Shown here: in pieces, positions 9,083 to 17,249 of the stretch
How positions within the stretch are numbered: position 1 is the first letter of the stretch
Layout: each line of letters opens with the position of its first letter
NCBI RefSeq assembly: GCF_033547075.1
Contig: NZ_CP137891.1
Location: 124,001-188,000, forward strand
Length of the DNA stretch: 64,000 nucleotides
Source: Flavobacterium ardleyense
GTDB taxonomy: Bacteria; Bacteroidota; Bacteroidia; Flavobacteriales; Flavobacteriaceae
Direction: 5' to 3'
The notes under the pieces: model-generated
The model's database searches: none
The model's input: the letters and a program-made list of their open reading frames with translations, nothing else
Told to the model about the DNA's origin: nothing
Program-made: the position numbers and the translations under genes

Positions 9083-9670
9083 ATGAGAAAATTTTTGCCT
9101 TGGATTATAGTAGGAGGAATAATAGTGATTCTATTTTTCTGGATGAAAGGAGTAAACAACACTGCGGTGACATTAAACCAAAACATTGAAGAATCTTGGG
9201 GAAATGTGCAAACATCTTACCAACGACGTAATGACCTGATCGGAAATCTTGTAAACACTGTAAAAGGTGCTGCAGATTTTGAAAAATCAACTTTGACGGC
9301 GGTAATTGAAGCACGTGCAAAAGCGACTCAAGTAACTGTAGATCCTACAAATATTACGCCTGAGCAATTGGCAGCGTTTAACTCTGCGCAGAGTGGAGTT
9401 TCGTCTTCACTATCTAGATTATTGGTAAGCGTTGAGCGTTACCCTGAACTGAAAGCGAATGCGAACTTCCTGAAATTGCAAGACGAATTGGCTAGTACAG
9501 AAAACCAGATTCTTACTGCTAGAACACGATTTAATGAGGCTGTGAAACCTTATAACAATCATATCAAGACATTCCCAAACAGCCTGTTTGCAGGGATATT
9601 CGGATTCCAAGAAAAAGCATATTTCAATGCTGTTGAAGGAGCTGAAAGACCAGTTGAAGTTCAATTCTAA
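9083..9670 (+). CDS. LemA family protein
   Basis: A 195-residue protein with an N-terminal membrane anchor (residues 4-21) followed by a helical domain typical of LemA: NIEESWGNVQTSYQRRNDLIGNLVNTVKG, then the conserved RLLVSVERYPELKAN and YNNHIKTFPNSLFAGIFGF. LemA proteins are anchored in the envelope and are regularly encoded beside TPM-domain proteins, as here, with two such genes directly downstream (12 and 3 bases apart). Biochemical role is not settled. Start ATG fits the hydrophobic anchor and lies 45 bases after merR. Confidence 0.95.
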   Translation: MRKFLPWIIVGGIIVILFFWMKGVNNTAVTLNQNIEESWGNVQTSYQRRNDLIGNLVNTVKGAADFEKSTLTAVIEARAKATQVTVDPTNITPEQLAAFNSAQSGVSSSLSRLLVSVERYPELKANANFLKLQDELASTENQILTARTRFNEAVKPYNNHIKTFPNSLFAGIFGFQEKAYFNAVEGAERPVEVQF

Positions 9671-9682
9671 AAATAAATTTAT

Positions 9683-10132
9683 ATGTCCTTAGTCGAAGAT
9701 TTTTTAACCCAAGATGAGGAGCTTCAAATAGTTGAAGCTATCAAGCAAGCCGAAAAAGCAACCTCTGGCGAGATACGGGTACATATAGAGAAAACAGCTT
9801 CTGTGGCGCATAGTACTCGCGCCACAGAAGTTTTTCATTTACTCAAAATGGACACTACCGAATTGCAAAACGGCGTACTTATTTATGTTGCAGTCGAAGA
9901 TCACGCCTTTGTGATTCTTGGCGATAAAGGCATCAATGATGTTGTGGGTGCGACTTTTTGGAATTCAAGTAAGGACATAATGCGTGCTCATTTTAAGCAA
10001 GGTGAATTTAAAGAAGGCCTTATTGCAGGTATTAAAAATGCTGGCGAGCAACTACAAAAGTATTTTCCGTGGCAGGAAGATGACATCGACGAACTACCGA
10101 ACGAGATTTCGCGTGGAGACCTCAAAAACTAA
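9683..10132 (+). CDS. TPM-domain protein, cytoplasmic type
   Basis: A 149-residue protein made almost wholly of a TPM domain. The start EDFLTQDEELQIVEAIKQAEKATSGEIRV is typical, as is VLIYVAVEDHAFVILGDKGIND later. No signal peptide is present, unlike the next gene, so it may act at the cytoplasmic face or use another route. TPM domains are found in photosystem-repair and bacterial envelope proteins; activity in bacteria is uncertain. It sits in the lemA-TPM-TPM operon, 12 bases after lemA and 3 before the next gene. Confidence 0.9.
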   Translation: MSLVEDFLTQDEELQIVEAIKQAEKATSGEIRVHIEKTASVAHSTRATEVFHLLKMDTTELQNGVLIYVAVEDHAFVILGDKGINDVVGATFWNSSKDIMRAHFKQGEFKEGLIAGIKNAGEQLQKYFPWQEDDIDELPNEISRGDLKN

Positions 10133-10135
10133 ATA

Positions 10136-10930
10136 ATGACAAGACACTTTTATATAAAAATACTTTTCCTATTGTGCTTTGTGCAGTTGGGGTATTCGCA
10201 ATTTGATATTCCGAAAAAACCAACAATGCAGACAAGTCTTTACGACTATGCAAATGTACTGAGCGCTCAAGAAAAACAAGCTTTAGAGCAAAAGCTGATT
10301 AACTATTCTGATTCGACAAGCACACAGATTGTAGTAATTACGACGCCAACTATTAAAGGAGAAAGTATTGGAATACTGGCTCCAAAATGGGCTCAAGAAT
10401 GGGGAATTGGTCAAGCCAAGGAAGATAATGGAATTTTAATTTTACTCGCCCTACAAGAGCGTAAAATCTGGATCGCACCAGGATATGGTGTCGAAGATAG
10501 GTTGACGGCTGGTGTAAATGGTGAATTAATTCGAAATGTTATTCTTCCAAACTTCAAAAGCAATAACTATTACGCGGGACTTGATCAGGGTGCCGATGCG
10601 ATTTTTGATGTTCTGAATGGAAAATACAAAGGAACTCGAAAGGCGAATAAAGAAAAGAGTCTTCCTCTCTTGCCGTTTATCATAATTATCGTCATCATCA
10701 TTTTTATTATTTCCAAAAACAAGAACAATGGTCGTGGCGGCGGGAATTCTGGCAATAGAGGCGGCGGTTTTGATCTTGCTGATATGATTATTCTAGGCAG
10801 TCTCGGTCGCGGAATGGGCGGCGGCGGTGGCTTTGGAGGATCTTCTGGCGGCGGTTTCGGCGGCGGCGGATTTGGTGGAGGCTTTGGAGGCGGTGGCTTC
10901 TCTGGCGGTGGTGCTGGAGGGAGTTGGTAG
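10136..10930 (+). CDS. secreted/membrane TPM-domain protein with Gly-rich tail (YgcG-like)
   Basis: A 264-residue protein. Residues 1-21 are a signal peptide, followed by a TPM domain (LYDYANVLSAQEKQALEQKL ... IGQAKEDNGILILLALQERKIWIAPGYG). A membrane segment at about 180-194 follows, then a tail composed mainly of Gly, Ser and Phe. This is the YgcG layout: periplasmic domain anchored by one helix with a flexible tail. The tail has a low-complexity GGC/GGA repeat in DNA, which makes a false ORF in another frame. It is the last gene of the operon that begins with the M23 peptidase. Confidence 0.92.
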   Translation: MTRHFYIKILFLLCFVQLGYSQFDIPKKPTMQTSLYDYANVLSAQEKQALEQKLINYSDSTSTQIVVITTPTIKGESIGILAPKWAQEWGIGQAKEDNGILILLALQERKIWIAPGYGVEDRLTAGVNGELIRNVILPNFKSNNYYAGLDQGADAIFDVLNGKYKGTRKANKEKSLPLLPFIIIIVIIIFIISKNKNNGRGGGNSGNRGGGFDLADMIILGSLGRGMGGGGGFGGSSGGGFGGGGFGGGFGGGGFSGGGAGGSW

Positions 10931-11038
10931 GTCTTTAGAGTTAACGGTGGACAGTTTACTGTTAACAGTTTCGCAGCGCTCTAAGCATCGTACTTACTAT
11001 GCAGTTACTGCTTGAACATATATTATTAGAAAAAACAT

Positions 11039-11079
11039 AAAAGACAACTCTCGAGAAATTTTGGGAGTTGTCTTTTTTT
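11039..11079. terminator. bidirectional terminator after the TPM operon
   Basis: AAAAGACAACTC (11039-11050) pairs with GAGTTGTCTTTT (11065-11076) across a short loop, with T-runs in both directions. The 369-base gap 10931-11299 holds this and the next hairpin and otherwise nothing I can name. Confidence 0.75.
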
Positions 11080-11186
11080 GGCTGTAATTTTCAGAACAGC
11101 CTCCCCTCTTGCACTTCTGTGTTTAAGTAGCTAGCTTCCGATAAAAGTCGGAAAAGTTAAAAGCTAAAAGCTGACAACTAACAGCC

Positions 11187-11232
11187 AAAAAAAAAGACAA
11201 CTCAAGATTCATCATCCAAAGCTGTCTTTTTT
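11187..11232 (-). terminator. terminator downstream of der
   Basis: AAAAAAGACA (11190-11199) pairs with TGTCTTTTTT (11223-11232), with a 23-base loop and a T-run on the minus strand, about 70 bases past the der stop. Its AAAAAGACAACTC side repeats the arm of the neighbouring terminator. Confidence 0.55.
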
Positions 11233-11299
11233 ATCTATTCAACAATCAATTTTCCGTCAACCTAAACTGTTAACTGAAAACCGTAAACTGTCACCTATC

Positions 11300-12610
11300 C
11301 TACTTCTCCCTAATATAAACATCAATCGGTACACCAGAAAAATCCCAGTTTTCGCGAATTTTGTTTTCAAGGAAACGTTTGTACGGTTCTTTTACGTACT
11401 GCGGTAAATTTGCAAAAAACACAAATTGTGGCGTCGCAGTAGGCAATTGCATACAATATTTAATTTTTACGTACTTTCCTTTCAATGCTGGCGGCGGATT
11501 ACCTTCGATAATCTTAAGCATATAATCATTGAATTTCGAAGTTGGAATACGTTGTTTTCTAGCTTCAAAAACCTCAACTGTAGCCTCAAGAGCTTTCAGC
11601 AAACGTTGTTTTGTAAGAGCCGAAACAAACAAAATTGGCACATCCGTAAATGGCATCAATTCCTCTTTGATTTTGTTCTCGTAATCTCTTGTGCTCATCG
11701 TATCTTTTTCAACAAGATCCCATTTGTTCACAAGAATTACCACACCCTTTCTATTTTTCTCAGCAAGCCAGAAAATACTTTGATCTTGACCTTCAAATCC
11801 ACGAGTAGCGTCGATAATCAAGATACAAACATCTGCGTGCTCAATTGCACGTACAGATCGCATTACAGAGTAAAATTCCAAATCCTCTTTTACCTTGGCT
11901 TTTCTACGGATTCCCGCAGTATCCACAAGGTTAAATTCAAATCCAAAACGGTCAAATTTAGTATCAATAGAATCACGAGTGGTACCCGCGATATCAGTTA
12001 CAATATAACGATCACGACCAATTAACGAATTTATAAAGCTAGATTTTCCTGCATTCGGTCGCCCAACTACAGCAAATCTTGGCAAATCAGAGTCAGTATC
12101 TTCTTCGATTGGTTTGTCTGGAAACGCATTTACAACTGCATCTAGCAAGTCGCCCGTTCCAGATCCTGAAATACTTGCAAATGTGAAATAGTCGCCTAAT
12201 CCAAGGTTGTAAAACTCCAATGCATCTTTCTCACGCATTGCATTATCTACCTTATTCACCGCAAGAATTACTGGTTTAGTCACTTTTCTAAGCAGTCTCG
12301 CAACAGTATCATCCATCGGAGTAATACCCTCTTCAACGTCCACCACAAAGATGATCACATCCGCCTCATCAATTGCTAATTCTACTTGTTTTCTGATTTC
12401 GCCCTCAAAAACGTCATCCGAGCCACGCACATATCCACCGGTATCAATTACCGAGAATTCCTTACCATTCCACTCACTTTTGCCGTAATTTCTATCGCGA
12501 GTTACCCCCGGAGTAGAGTCAACTATGGCGTCTCTACGTTGTATCATACGGTTAAAAAGCGTGGATTTCCCCACGTTTGGCCGTCCTACAATCGCTACAA
12601 TATTGTTCAT
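11300..12610 (-). CDS. der: ribosome biogenesis GTPase Der (EngA)
   Basis: A 436-residue protein with two GTPase domains in tandem and a C-terminal KH-like domain, the unique Der layout. G1 loops are GRPNVGKST (domain 1) and GRPNAGKSS (domain 2); DTGG/DTAG and NKVD/NKWD motifs follow in each. It acts in maturation of the 50S subunit. Start at 12610 ([11 protein letters not shown]) is set by homology and by a TACCTTTG box just upstream that would lie inside a longer frame. It is followed by a terminator and preceded by the era gene on the same strand, separated by a REP-like repeat. Confidence 0.97.
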   Translation of the reverse strand: MNNIVAIVGRPNVGKSTLFNRMIQRRDAIVDSTPGVTRDRNYGKSEWNGKEFSVIDTGGYVRGSDDVFEGEIRKQVELAIDEADVIIFVVDVEEGITPMDDTVARLLRKVTKPVILAVNKVDNAMREKDALEFYNLGLGDYFTFASISGSGTGDLLDAVVNAFPDKPIEEDTDSDLPRFAVVGRPNAGKSSFINSLIGRDRYIVTDIAGTTRDSIDTKFDRFGFEFNLVDTAGIRRKAKVKEDLEFYSVMRSVRAIEHADVCILIIDATRGFEGQDQSIFWLAEKNRKGVVILVNKWDLVEKDTMSTRDYENKIKEELMPFTDVPILFVSALTKQRLLKALEATVEVFEARKQRIPTSKFNDYMLKIIEGNPPPALKGKYVKIKYCMQLPTATPQFVFFANLPQYVKEPYKRFLENKIRENWDFSGVPIDVYIREK

Positions 12611-12632
12611 CATCTTTTTCTGAAATATTTTG

Positions 12633-12640
12633 CAAAGGTA
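12633..12640 (-). promoter_or_regulatory. -7 box of der (TACCTTTG)
   Basis: On the minus strand TACCTTTG matches TAnnTTTG and lies 23 bases before the der ATG. No clear TTG at the usual -33 distance. Confidence 0.4.
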
Positions 12641-12687
12641 CATTTTTTCAAGAACCTTTGACATTTAAGTTTTTAAGCTTTTTTTTT

Positions 12688-12775
12688 GGAGCTTTATCCT
12701 GCTGTCCACTGTATCTTTTTCTTTTTTTTAAATGAAAAAGAAAAAGGATGCCGTTCCCATCAGGGCTAGGGATCA
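12688..12775. repeat. REP-like dispersed element, copy 2
   Basis: Read on the minus strand: GATGGGAACGGCATCC, then an A/T-rich hairpin (TTTTTCTTTTTCAT against AAAAGAAAAAG), then ATACAGTGGACAGC. Conserved ends match copies 3 and 4 while the hairpin arms are different but still complementary. It lies between era and der. Confidence 0.7.
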
Positions 12776-12841
12776 AATCTTCGAAAGACATTTAAATGAA
12801 TTTTCAAATCTTTGAGTTTAAAGAAATTAAAGAAGAAGAAT

Positions 12842-13723
12842 CTAGTTGTTATAACCAAATCTTTTAAGCATATTCGCATTACTTCTCCAGTTTTTGTTGA
12901 CTTTCACATAAAGTTCGATGTGAATTTGTTTTCCAAAAAACTTTTCAAGATCTGCTCTTGCCTCTACTCCTACTTTCTTTAATGCTGCTCCTTTGTGGCC
13001 TATCACAATACCTTTTTGTGTTTCTCTTTCCACCATAATCAAAGAACGAATTCTGATGATATTTTCATCTTCAAAAAACTCTTCGGTTACAATTTCTACA
13101 GCATACGGAATTTCTTTACTGTAGTTGAGAAGTATTTTTTCACGAATTGTTTCATTTACAAAGAAACGTTCGGGTTTGTCAGTCAATTGATCTTTTGGAT
13201 AATATGCTGGCGATTCTGGAAGTAAGTCGATAATACGAGAAAAAACCTCTGGCACATTAAAATTCTTAAGTGCCGATATCGGGAAGATTTCAGCATTCGG
13301 AACTTTCTCACTCCAAAAAGCTACTTGTTGTTCCAATTGTTCTTGATTACTATTGTCAATCTTATTCAACAATAGCAAAACGGGAATCTTCGCGTGAATA
13401 ATTTTATTAAAAAACGCTTCATCTTTCAGATCTTGTTCTCCAATTTCGACCATATAAATCAGAATATCCGCATCTTCAAACGCCGATTTTACAAAATTCA
13501 TCATAGAAGCTTGCATCTCGTAGGCTGGTTTGATAATTCCAGGCGTATCCGAAAGGATCAATTGGAAATCTTCTCCATTGACGATTCCAAGAATTCTATG
13601 TCTTGTGGTTTGGGCCTTAGATGTAATGATAGAAAGCCTTTCACCTACAAAGGCATTCATAAGAGTTGACTTCCCAACGTTTGGGTTTCCGATTATATTG
13701 ACAAATCCTGCTTTGTGTGTCAT
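12842..13723 (-). CDS. era: GTPase Era
   Basis: A 293-residue protein with a GTPase domain (G1 GNPNVGKST, G3 DTPG, G4 NKID) followed by a KH RNA-binding domain (GHKGAALKKVGVEARADLEKFFG) near the C-terminus. Era binds the 3' end of 16S rRNA and is needed for 30S maturation. Start at MTHKAGFVNIIGN was chosen because upstream codons overlap a TATATTTG promoter box at 13740-13747. Era and der are both on the minus strand, era upstream. Confidence 0.97.
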   Translation of the reverse strand: MTHKAGFVNIIGNPNVGKSTLMNAFVGERLSIITSKAQTTRHRILGIVNGEDFQLILSDTPGIIKPAYEMQASMMNFVKSAFEDADILIYMVEIGEQDLKDEAFFNKIIHAKIPVLLLLNKIDNSNQEQLEQQVAFWSEKVPNAEIFPISALKNFNVPEVFSRIIDLLPESPAYYPKDQLTDKPERFFVNETIREKILLNYSKEIPYAVEIVTEEFFEDENIIRIRSLIMVERETQKGIVIGHKGAALKKVGVEARADLEKFFGKQIHIELYVKVNKNWRSNANMLKRFGYNN

Positions 13724-13739
13724 AATTTTAAATAAAGTG

Positions 13740-13747
13740 CAAATATA
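13740..13747 (-). promoter_or_regulatory. -7 box of era (TATATTTG)
   Basis: TATATTTG on the minus strand, 16 bases before the era ATG; matches the TAnnTTTG consensus. No clear -33 element was found. Confidence 0.4.
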
Positions 13748-13976
13748 CAATTTTGATTTCACACATAATTCGGAATTCGAATATGATATGACTGTAGATG
13801 GAAGATAATGGCTGTTTGGGAAATAATTTTAGATGGAATGTGAAGCATTCTGACCGAAATTCATATAAAAAATTAGGGTAGTGTAATCCCGATATCGTTC
13901 TATTATGGGATCTTAGATTTTGCTGATACTCTTTTAAAACAATGGAATGCGAGCGGATACTTATAACAATTAAACG

Positions 13977-14150
13977 GTGTCAATTTCTTCAGGGGCAGTT
14001 CTAATTATTTTATTTGGTTGTGCTAAACGAACTGATAACTACAGTTATAGGGGCGCATTTGCTATAGTTTCTATTTTCTTCCTCATTACAACTAAGAAAG
14101 AATTAGGTTTGACCGACACATTTAAAAAAGAGAACAAGGAAAAGGAATAG
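13977..14150 (+). pseudogene. C-terminal remnant of a membrane transporter-like gene
   Basis: An open frame ending in TAG at 14150 reads VSISSGAVLIILFGCAKRTD then NYSYRGAFAIVSIFFLI, with a charged tail TKKELGLTDTFKKENKEKE. It is preceded by a stop and has no start codon, and shows two hydrophobic stretches separated by a short polar loop. This looks like the last two membrane helices and cytoplasmic tail of a major-facilitator-type protein. No upstream frame could be joined with confidence. The region 13750-13976 before it holds nothing I can support. Confidence 0.4.
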
Positions 14151-14219
14151 TATAAATCTATTACCGCAGTAAATACTGAATTTGATACGTAATTAGTATA
14201 TTTGTGATACTAATAAATA

Positions 14220-14231
14220 ATTTGCGCAAAT
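14220..14231. promoter_or_regulatory. perfect 12-bp palindrome before the peptide gene
   Basis: ATTTGCGCAAAT is a perfect palindrome about 100 bases before the small peptide ATG and just after a TATATTTG box at 14197-14204. It could be an operator site. No partner regulator is visible. Confidence 0.3.
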
Positions 14232-14331
14232 ATATTTTCATCAGATACGGAAGCAATTACATCCTAAAAAGGAGTGTGTGAAGATGATTTATTAAAACTT
14301 GTTTGAATTCAATATTCGTAGGTAGGATAGT

Positions 14332-14487
14332 ATGAAGAAGAAAGCTTACTCTTCTTCTGATAATGTAGAAAACATTATCAATACACTTCGTGTGTCTTCT
14401 GAGTTAGCAATGAGCGGATTCTCTAACAATTTAGCCGATAGCTTATTGTTAGCAACAATTTTAATAATAACTGCCAATATCGAATGA
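14332..14487 (+). CDS. 51-residue peptide translationally coupled to the CPBP protease
   Basis: A short gene starting MKKKAYSSSDNVENIINTLR and ending LLLATILIITANIE. The first half is polar and Ser/Asn-rich, residues 25-38 are small and amphipathic, and the last 14 residues are hydrophobic. An AGG-rich stretch (GGTAGGATAG) precedes the ATG. The TGA overlaps the ATG of the CPBP protease gene (ATGA), the classic sign of translational coupling. No family recognised. It could be a substrate, a partner or a bacteriocin-like peptide whose immunity or processing is by the protease; each is inference. Base composition is less AT-rich than the next gene. Confidence 0.6.
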   Translation: MKKKAYSSSDNVENIINTLRVSSELAMSGFSNNLADSLLLATILIITANIE

Positions 14488-15161
14488 CGAATCTTTTTGA
14501 ATGTGTAAAAAAAAATGATTTTTTAAAATTCATAAATAATCCTTACAAAAAGAGTATTAGAAATTTTAGAAAAGATTTTATAATTTTCATTTTTCTTACA
14601 ATTTTAAACTTCTTGGTTTTATTTATTAAATCTTTTTATACTGATGAACCATTTATTGAAGAAAGTGATTTGACATTATATAATATTGAAAAAATTTTTC
14701 CATATCTAATTTTAATTCCGTTAATTGAAGAATTTGGTTATAGAGGATTTTTGAGATTTAAGAATAAAAATATTTTTATAATTAGTGTCATTGCTTTAAT
14801 AATTTTATTAGCAACATTTATCAAAGTCGACATCTATCGAAACTCATCGATAATAGTATTAATTATCTTAACAGGCTTTATTTACTTTCAAAATCAACGC
14901 TATGAAAAATTTTTGCTTTATATTAATGATAATTTAAAATATTTAATCTGGATTTCTTCAATTATTTTTGGTCTTATGCACTTATCAAACTTCCATAATT
15001 TTGAATATATAAATTTATTAGGTATAACAGAGAAAATAATTGCTGGTTTATTTTTCTGTTATATTACCCGAAAATATAATATTTTTTATTCTTACTTTTT
15101 TCACGCATTAAATAATAGTTTGCCATTTTTAATTATTATTGCTTACAAACTAATAATATAA
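14484..15161 (+). CDS. CPBP (Abi) family intramembrane metalloprotease
   Basis: A 225-residue membrane protein with about seven hydrophobic segments. The three CPBP motifs are all present: EEFGYR (Glu82, Glu83, Arg87), FGLMH (His167) and HALNN (His207, Asn211). Family members are Rce1-like proteases; bacterial ones often occur with bacteriocin peptides as self-immunity or maturation factors. The start overlaps the stop of the 51-residue peptide gene by four bases. The gene is extremely AT-rich, with long runs of A and T, even for this genome, which suggests recent transfer. A large attC-like hairpin begins right after the stop. Confidence 0.88.
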   Translation: MTNLFECVKKNDFLKFINNPYKKSIRNFRKDFIIFIFLTILNFLVLFIKSFYTDEPFIEESDLTLYNIEKIFPYLILIPLIEEFGYRGFLRFKNKNIFIISVIALIILLATFIKVDIYRNSSIIVLIILTGFIYFQNQRYEKFLLYINDNLKYLIWISSIIFGLMHLSNFHNFEYINLLGITEKIIAGLFFCYITRKYNIFYSYFFHALNNSLPFLIIIAYKLII

Positions 15162-15164
15162 AAA

Positions 15165-15292
15165 ACTGTTGGCTAACACGGTATTTCTATTAGCGGGTCG
15201 GAAGTTCCTATCAGCAAGATTTTTGCTAGTTGTTCAATTTGTTATATTTACAAAGACTTGTTATAAAAAGTCCCCGCCAACAGAAATACCCA
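15165..15292 (+). repeat. attC-like hairpin repeat (clear copy)
   Basis: Starts with GTTGGCTAACACGG shortly after the CPBP stop. GGTATTTCTATTAGCGGG pairs with CCCGCCAACAGAAATACC (16 of 18 positions) across about 75 bases. Inside is a small hairpin, AGCAA against TTGCT, and the block AAAAAGTCCCCGCC. The block and end layout recur at 2955-3100. Such elements are widespread after accessory genes in flavobacteria as I recall them. Function unknown; a recombination-site role is inference. Confidence 0.6.
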
Positions 15293-15432
15293 AACGATAT
15301 ATAAAGGTTAATGTAAAAAATTTAAAGCTGAAAAAAAATGCAGAATTCTGATAAAATGTTAATCAAAATTTTGATTGATGCTTTTGTCATAAAAAGATAA
15401 TTATACAACTCGCTCTATAAAAAATATTGACT

Positions 15433-15669
15433 ATGGAAGCAACATCTATTGATTTACTGATTAAAAAACTTGAAAAAGCTCCCCAAGGTGTTTTAGAACG
15501 TGTTATTGGATATGTTGATGCACTTGTAGAACCAACCATAAAAACTAAACCTTACAACTTGTCTGCAACCCAACAGCAAATTTTATACGGACAGCTGGAC
15601 TCCGACAAAACTACTTATACTGATGCCGAAACTCTTTATTCTGATTTAAAGAATAAGTATGAATTATAA
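15433..15669 (+). CDS. antitoxin-like protein of a decayed toxin-antitoxin locus
   Basis: A 78-residue acidic protein starting MEATSIDLLIKKLEKAPQG. The first half is helical (LERVIGYVDALVE) and the tail (TQQQILYGQLDSDKTTYTDAETLYSDLKNKYEL in full) is of the kind that wraps around ParE/RelE toxins. The ATG at 15433 was preferred to a TTG two codons earlier. Its stop overlaps the next ORF, which begins like a ParE toxin. Such small antitoxins repress their own promoter. The pairing gives the identification; the family itself is only loosely recognisable. Confidence 0.6.
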   Translation: MEATSIDLLIKKLEKAPQGVLERVIGYVDALVEPTIKTKPYNLSATQQQILYGQLDSDKTTYTDAETLYSDLKNKYEL

Positions 15670-15772
15670 GATTATAGTTTCGCCTATTGCTTCTAAAAAT
15701 GTTGAAAATGCAGTTGCATACTACATTGAAAATGCTCAAAAAATGTTCACGATAAAAATATTTCTGCTCTAA
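15659..15772 (+). pseudogene. truncated ParE/RelE-like toxin
   Basis: A 37-residue ORF, MNYKIIVSPIASKNVENAVAY..., whose ATG lies 11 bases inside the antitoxin gene, the usual arrangement in type II modules. The first 25 residues fit the N-terminal beta strand and first helix of ParE toxins. The frame then ends abruptly at 15770-15772, against a normal length near 95-100. The active region is missing, so the module is probably dead as a toxin. Confidence 0.6.
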
Positions 15773-15875
15773 AATAGTTACTTATTTAAAACTGTAATAA
15801 ATTTTATATTTTTAGGCTATTCATAGATGTTTTATATAACACTTATTTTTGTTCTAGGGAAGAATTATTAAAATC

Positions 15876-15905
15876 AAAAACCGCTTCGAAATGAAGCGGG
15901 GTTTC
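15876..15905. terminator. hairpin terminator
   Basis: AAACCGCTTC (15878-15887) pairs with GAAGCGG plus GTTT (15893-15904) over a 5-base loop. It lies between the decayed toxin locus and the minus-strand lipoprotein gene. Confidence 0.5.
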
Positions 15906-15934
15906 AATTGTAATTTAGTACGCTTCGAGGTCAA

Positions 15935-15952
15935 CCCCGATAGCTATCGGGG
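15935..15952. repeat. perfect 18-bp palindrome CCCCGATAGCTATCGGGG
   Basis: CCCCGATAGCTATCGGGG is self-complementary and is flanked by TTCGA and TCGAA, extending the pairing. A near copy (CCCCGATAGCAATCGGGG) sits in the REP-like element at 26951. It may be a hairpin module used by several repeat types. Confidence 0.5.
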
Positions 15953-16069
15953 ATCGAAGAGCGAGAACTAAAATTCGCAAAGCTGGGAGCTACAGCTAAA
16001 CTTCTCACAACTGGGAAAACGACATTTCGCGCAATTGGCTTATATTTTAATTCTTTATATTTCGTTTTG

Positions 16070-16513
16070 CTAATCCGCTTTATCTGAAATAATGATGCCA
16101 TCAAAACTTTTGCCAATACTATTGGAATTTTTTATAATAAAATAAACTCTATTCTCTTTCTGAGTGAGTTTAAATTCAAATGGGTATACTCCATCATCAT
16201 TTTTAAGCGCTTGAGGATTAACCAATTCATTCGAGTCATCTAAGTTATTGGAAAACAAAACTTCATCAGATTTATTATAAGCCTCAATTACAAAAGTGCC
16301 TTCGTACTTAGAGCCTAATTTATTGCTGTTTTTTTCGGAAGGAACAACATTAATTCTAGCTTCGTCAAAAACAAATTTATCTTCTAACGCGTTGGTTATC
16401 TTCAACAAACTATCATTTTTTTGCTTTAACGAATCTATTTCTAAATTTAATTTTTCTATATTTTTGTCGCAACTGATAAAAACGATTGACAGTAATAAAA
16501 CTAATTTTTTCAT
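16070..16513 (-). CDS. small lipoprotein with coiled-coil, unknown
   Basis: A 147-residue protein. Residues 1-15 form a lipoprotein signal with lipobox IVFISC (Cys15), so it should be lipid-anchored. A coiled-coil follows (IEKLNLEIDSLKQKNDSLLKI), then a beta-rich domain with KYEGTFVIEAYN. No family recognised. It is separated by only three bases from the next gene upstream on the strand (16517-17047), which also encodes a secreted protein, so they form a pair. The neighbourhood of RHS remnants suggests, but does not show, an immunity-type role. Confidence 0.7.
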   Translation of the reverse strand: MKKLVLLLSIVFISCDKNIEKLNLEIDSLKQKNDSLLKITNALEDKFVFDEARINVVPSEKNSNKLGSKYEGTFVIEAYNKSDEVLFSNNLDDSNELVNPQALKNDDGVYPFEFKLTQKENRVYFIIKNSNSIGKSFDGIIISDKAD

Positions 16514-16516
16514 TGG

Positions 16517-17047
16517 TTAGTTAGGATTTTTTATAACAAATACTTTTTTAAATGCTCGCTCTTCATTTTCTATTATTCTTACAAGTTCTTCTCCCTCTTT
16601 ATTCTTCTTATTTTCATCAATAAACACAAAGTCATGAATAATACCGTCAATATAATAATCCCCTGGTTTTGTAAATATAATTTCATCGAGCTCAATTTCT
16701 CTATTATTAGTAGCTCCGTACTTTTTGCCTATTTTTTTTACATCAGCGTGGTCGGGATTTATTTTTTCTGCTATAGTAGAATAAAAAATAACGTATCGAA
16801 GTTTTTCTTTATCATCGAAACTAGTCGTAATTGTATCTAACAAACTTTTATATCTTATAATGCCCTGATATGATTTATCAGAATATACTGTGTCTGGAAA
16901 TTCTATTTTATAATCTATTCGTTTGTCAAAATATTGTTCGCTTACCTGATAACTTTCATTTACATCCTTTTTGTTTTCTTGCCAAGAATAAGTTATTAGT
17001 TGTAACGTAAATAGTGAGACTACAAGTAAAAATTTATTATTTAGCAT
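16517..17047 (-). CDS. secreted protein of unknown function
   Basis: A 176-residue protein. I chose the ATG at 17047 (MLNNKFLLVVSLFTLQLITYS), which gives an N-terminal signal segment; a longer version adds eight polar residues. The mature part is charged, and includes YKIEFPDTVYSDKSYQGIIRYKS and a likely beta-sandwich-type repeat KPGDYYIDGIIHDFVF. No family recognised. It is three bases from the following lipoprotein gene and 13 bases after a short ORF remnant, in a block of RHS-associated debris. Confidence 0.65.
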   Translation of the reverse strand: MLNNKFLLVVSLFTLQLITYSWQENKKDVNESYQVSEQYFDKRIDYKIEFPDTVYSDKSYQGIIRYKSLLDTITTSFDDKEKLRYVIFYSTIAEKINPDHADVKKIGKKYGATNNREIELDEIIFTKPGDYYIDGIIHDFVFIDENKKNKEGEELVRIIENEERAFKKVFVIKNPN

Positions 17048-17060
17048 ATCTTTCCTCTTA

Positions 17061-17216
17061 TTAGTTACCAAATCTGTTATTATATTCTTTGTTCTTAATT
17101 TCAGCTTCTTTAGCTTTTCTAACTGAATCCATTATAATCATAAGATCAATACGATAGCTTTCACTTTTTGTAACAGATTTGAATGTTACAATTCCAGGAA
17201 TAACAGCATAGACCAT
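17061..17216 (-). pseudogene. small ORF, probable C-terminal remnant
   Basis: A 51-codon reading frame (MVYAVIPGIVTFKSVTKSES...) ending 13 bases before the next gene. It begins like the inside of a protein, and the sequence just upstream resembles other degraded stretches in this block. It may be the tail of an RHS- or immunity-type protein. Not recognised; could also be a genuine tiny gene. Confidence 0.3.
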
Positions 17217-17249
17217 CAAAGAGCGAAAGCAAATCTTCGCAATGCTTGG

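Noticed and set aside
10827..11015. 62-codon Ala/Val-rich frame over the TPM gene end
   Set aside because: It is the out-of-frame reading of the GGC/GGA repeat that codes for the Gly-rich tail of the TPM protein.
15169..15351. 60-codon frame after the CPBP gene
   Set aside because: It lies on the attC-like hairpin repeat and reads through its arms; no protein-like pattern.
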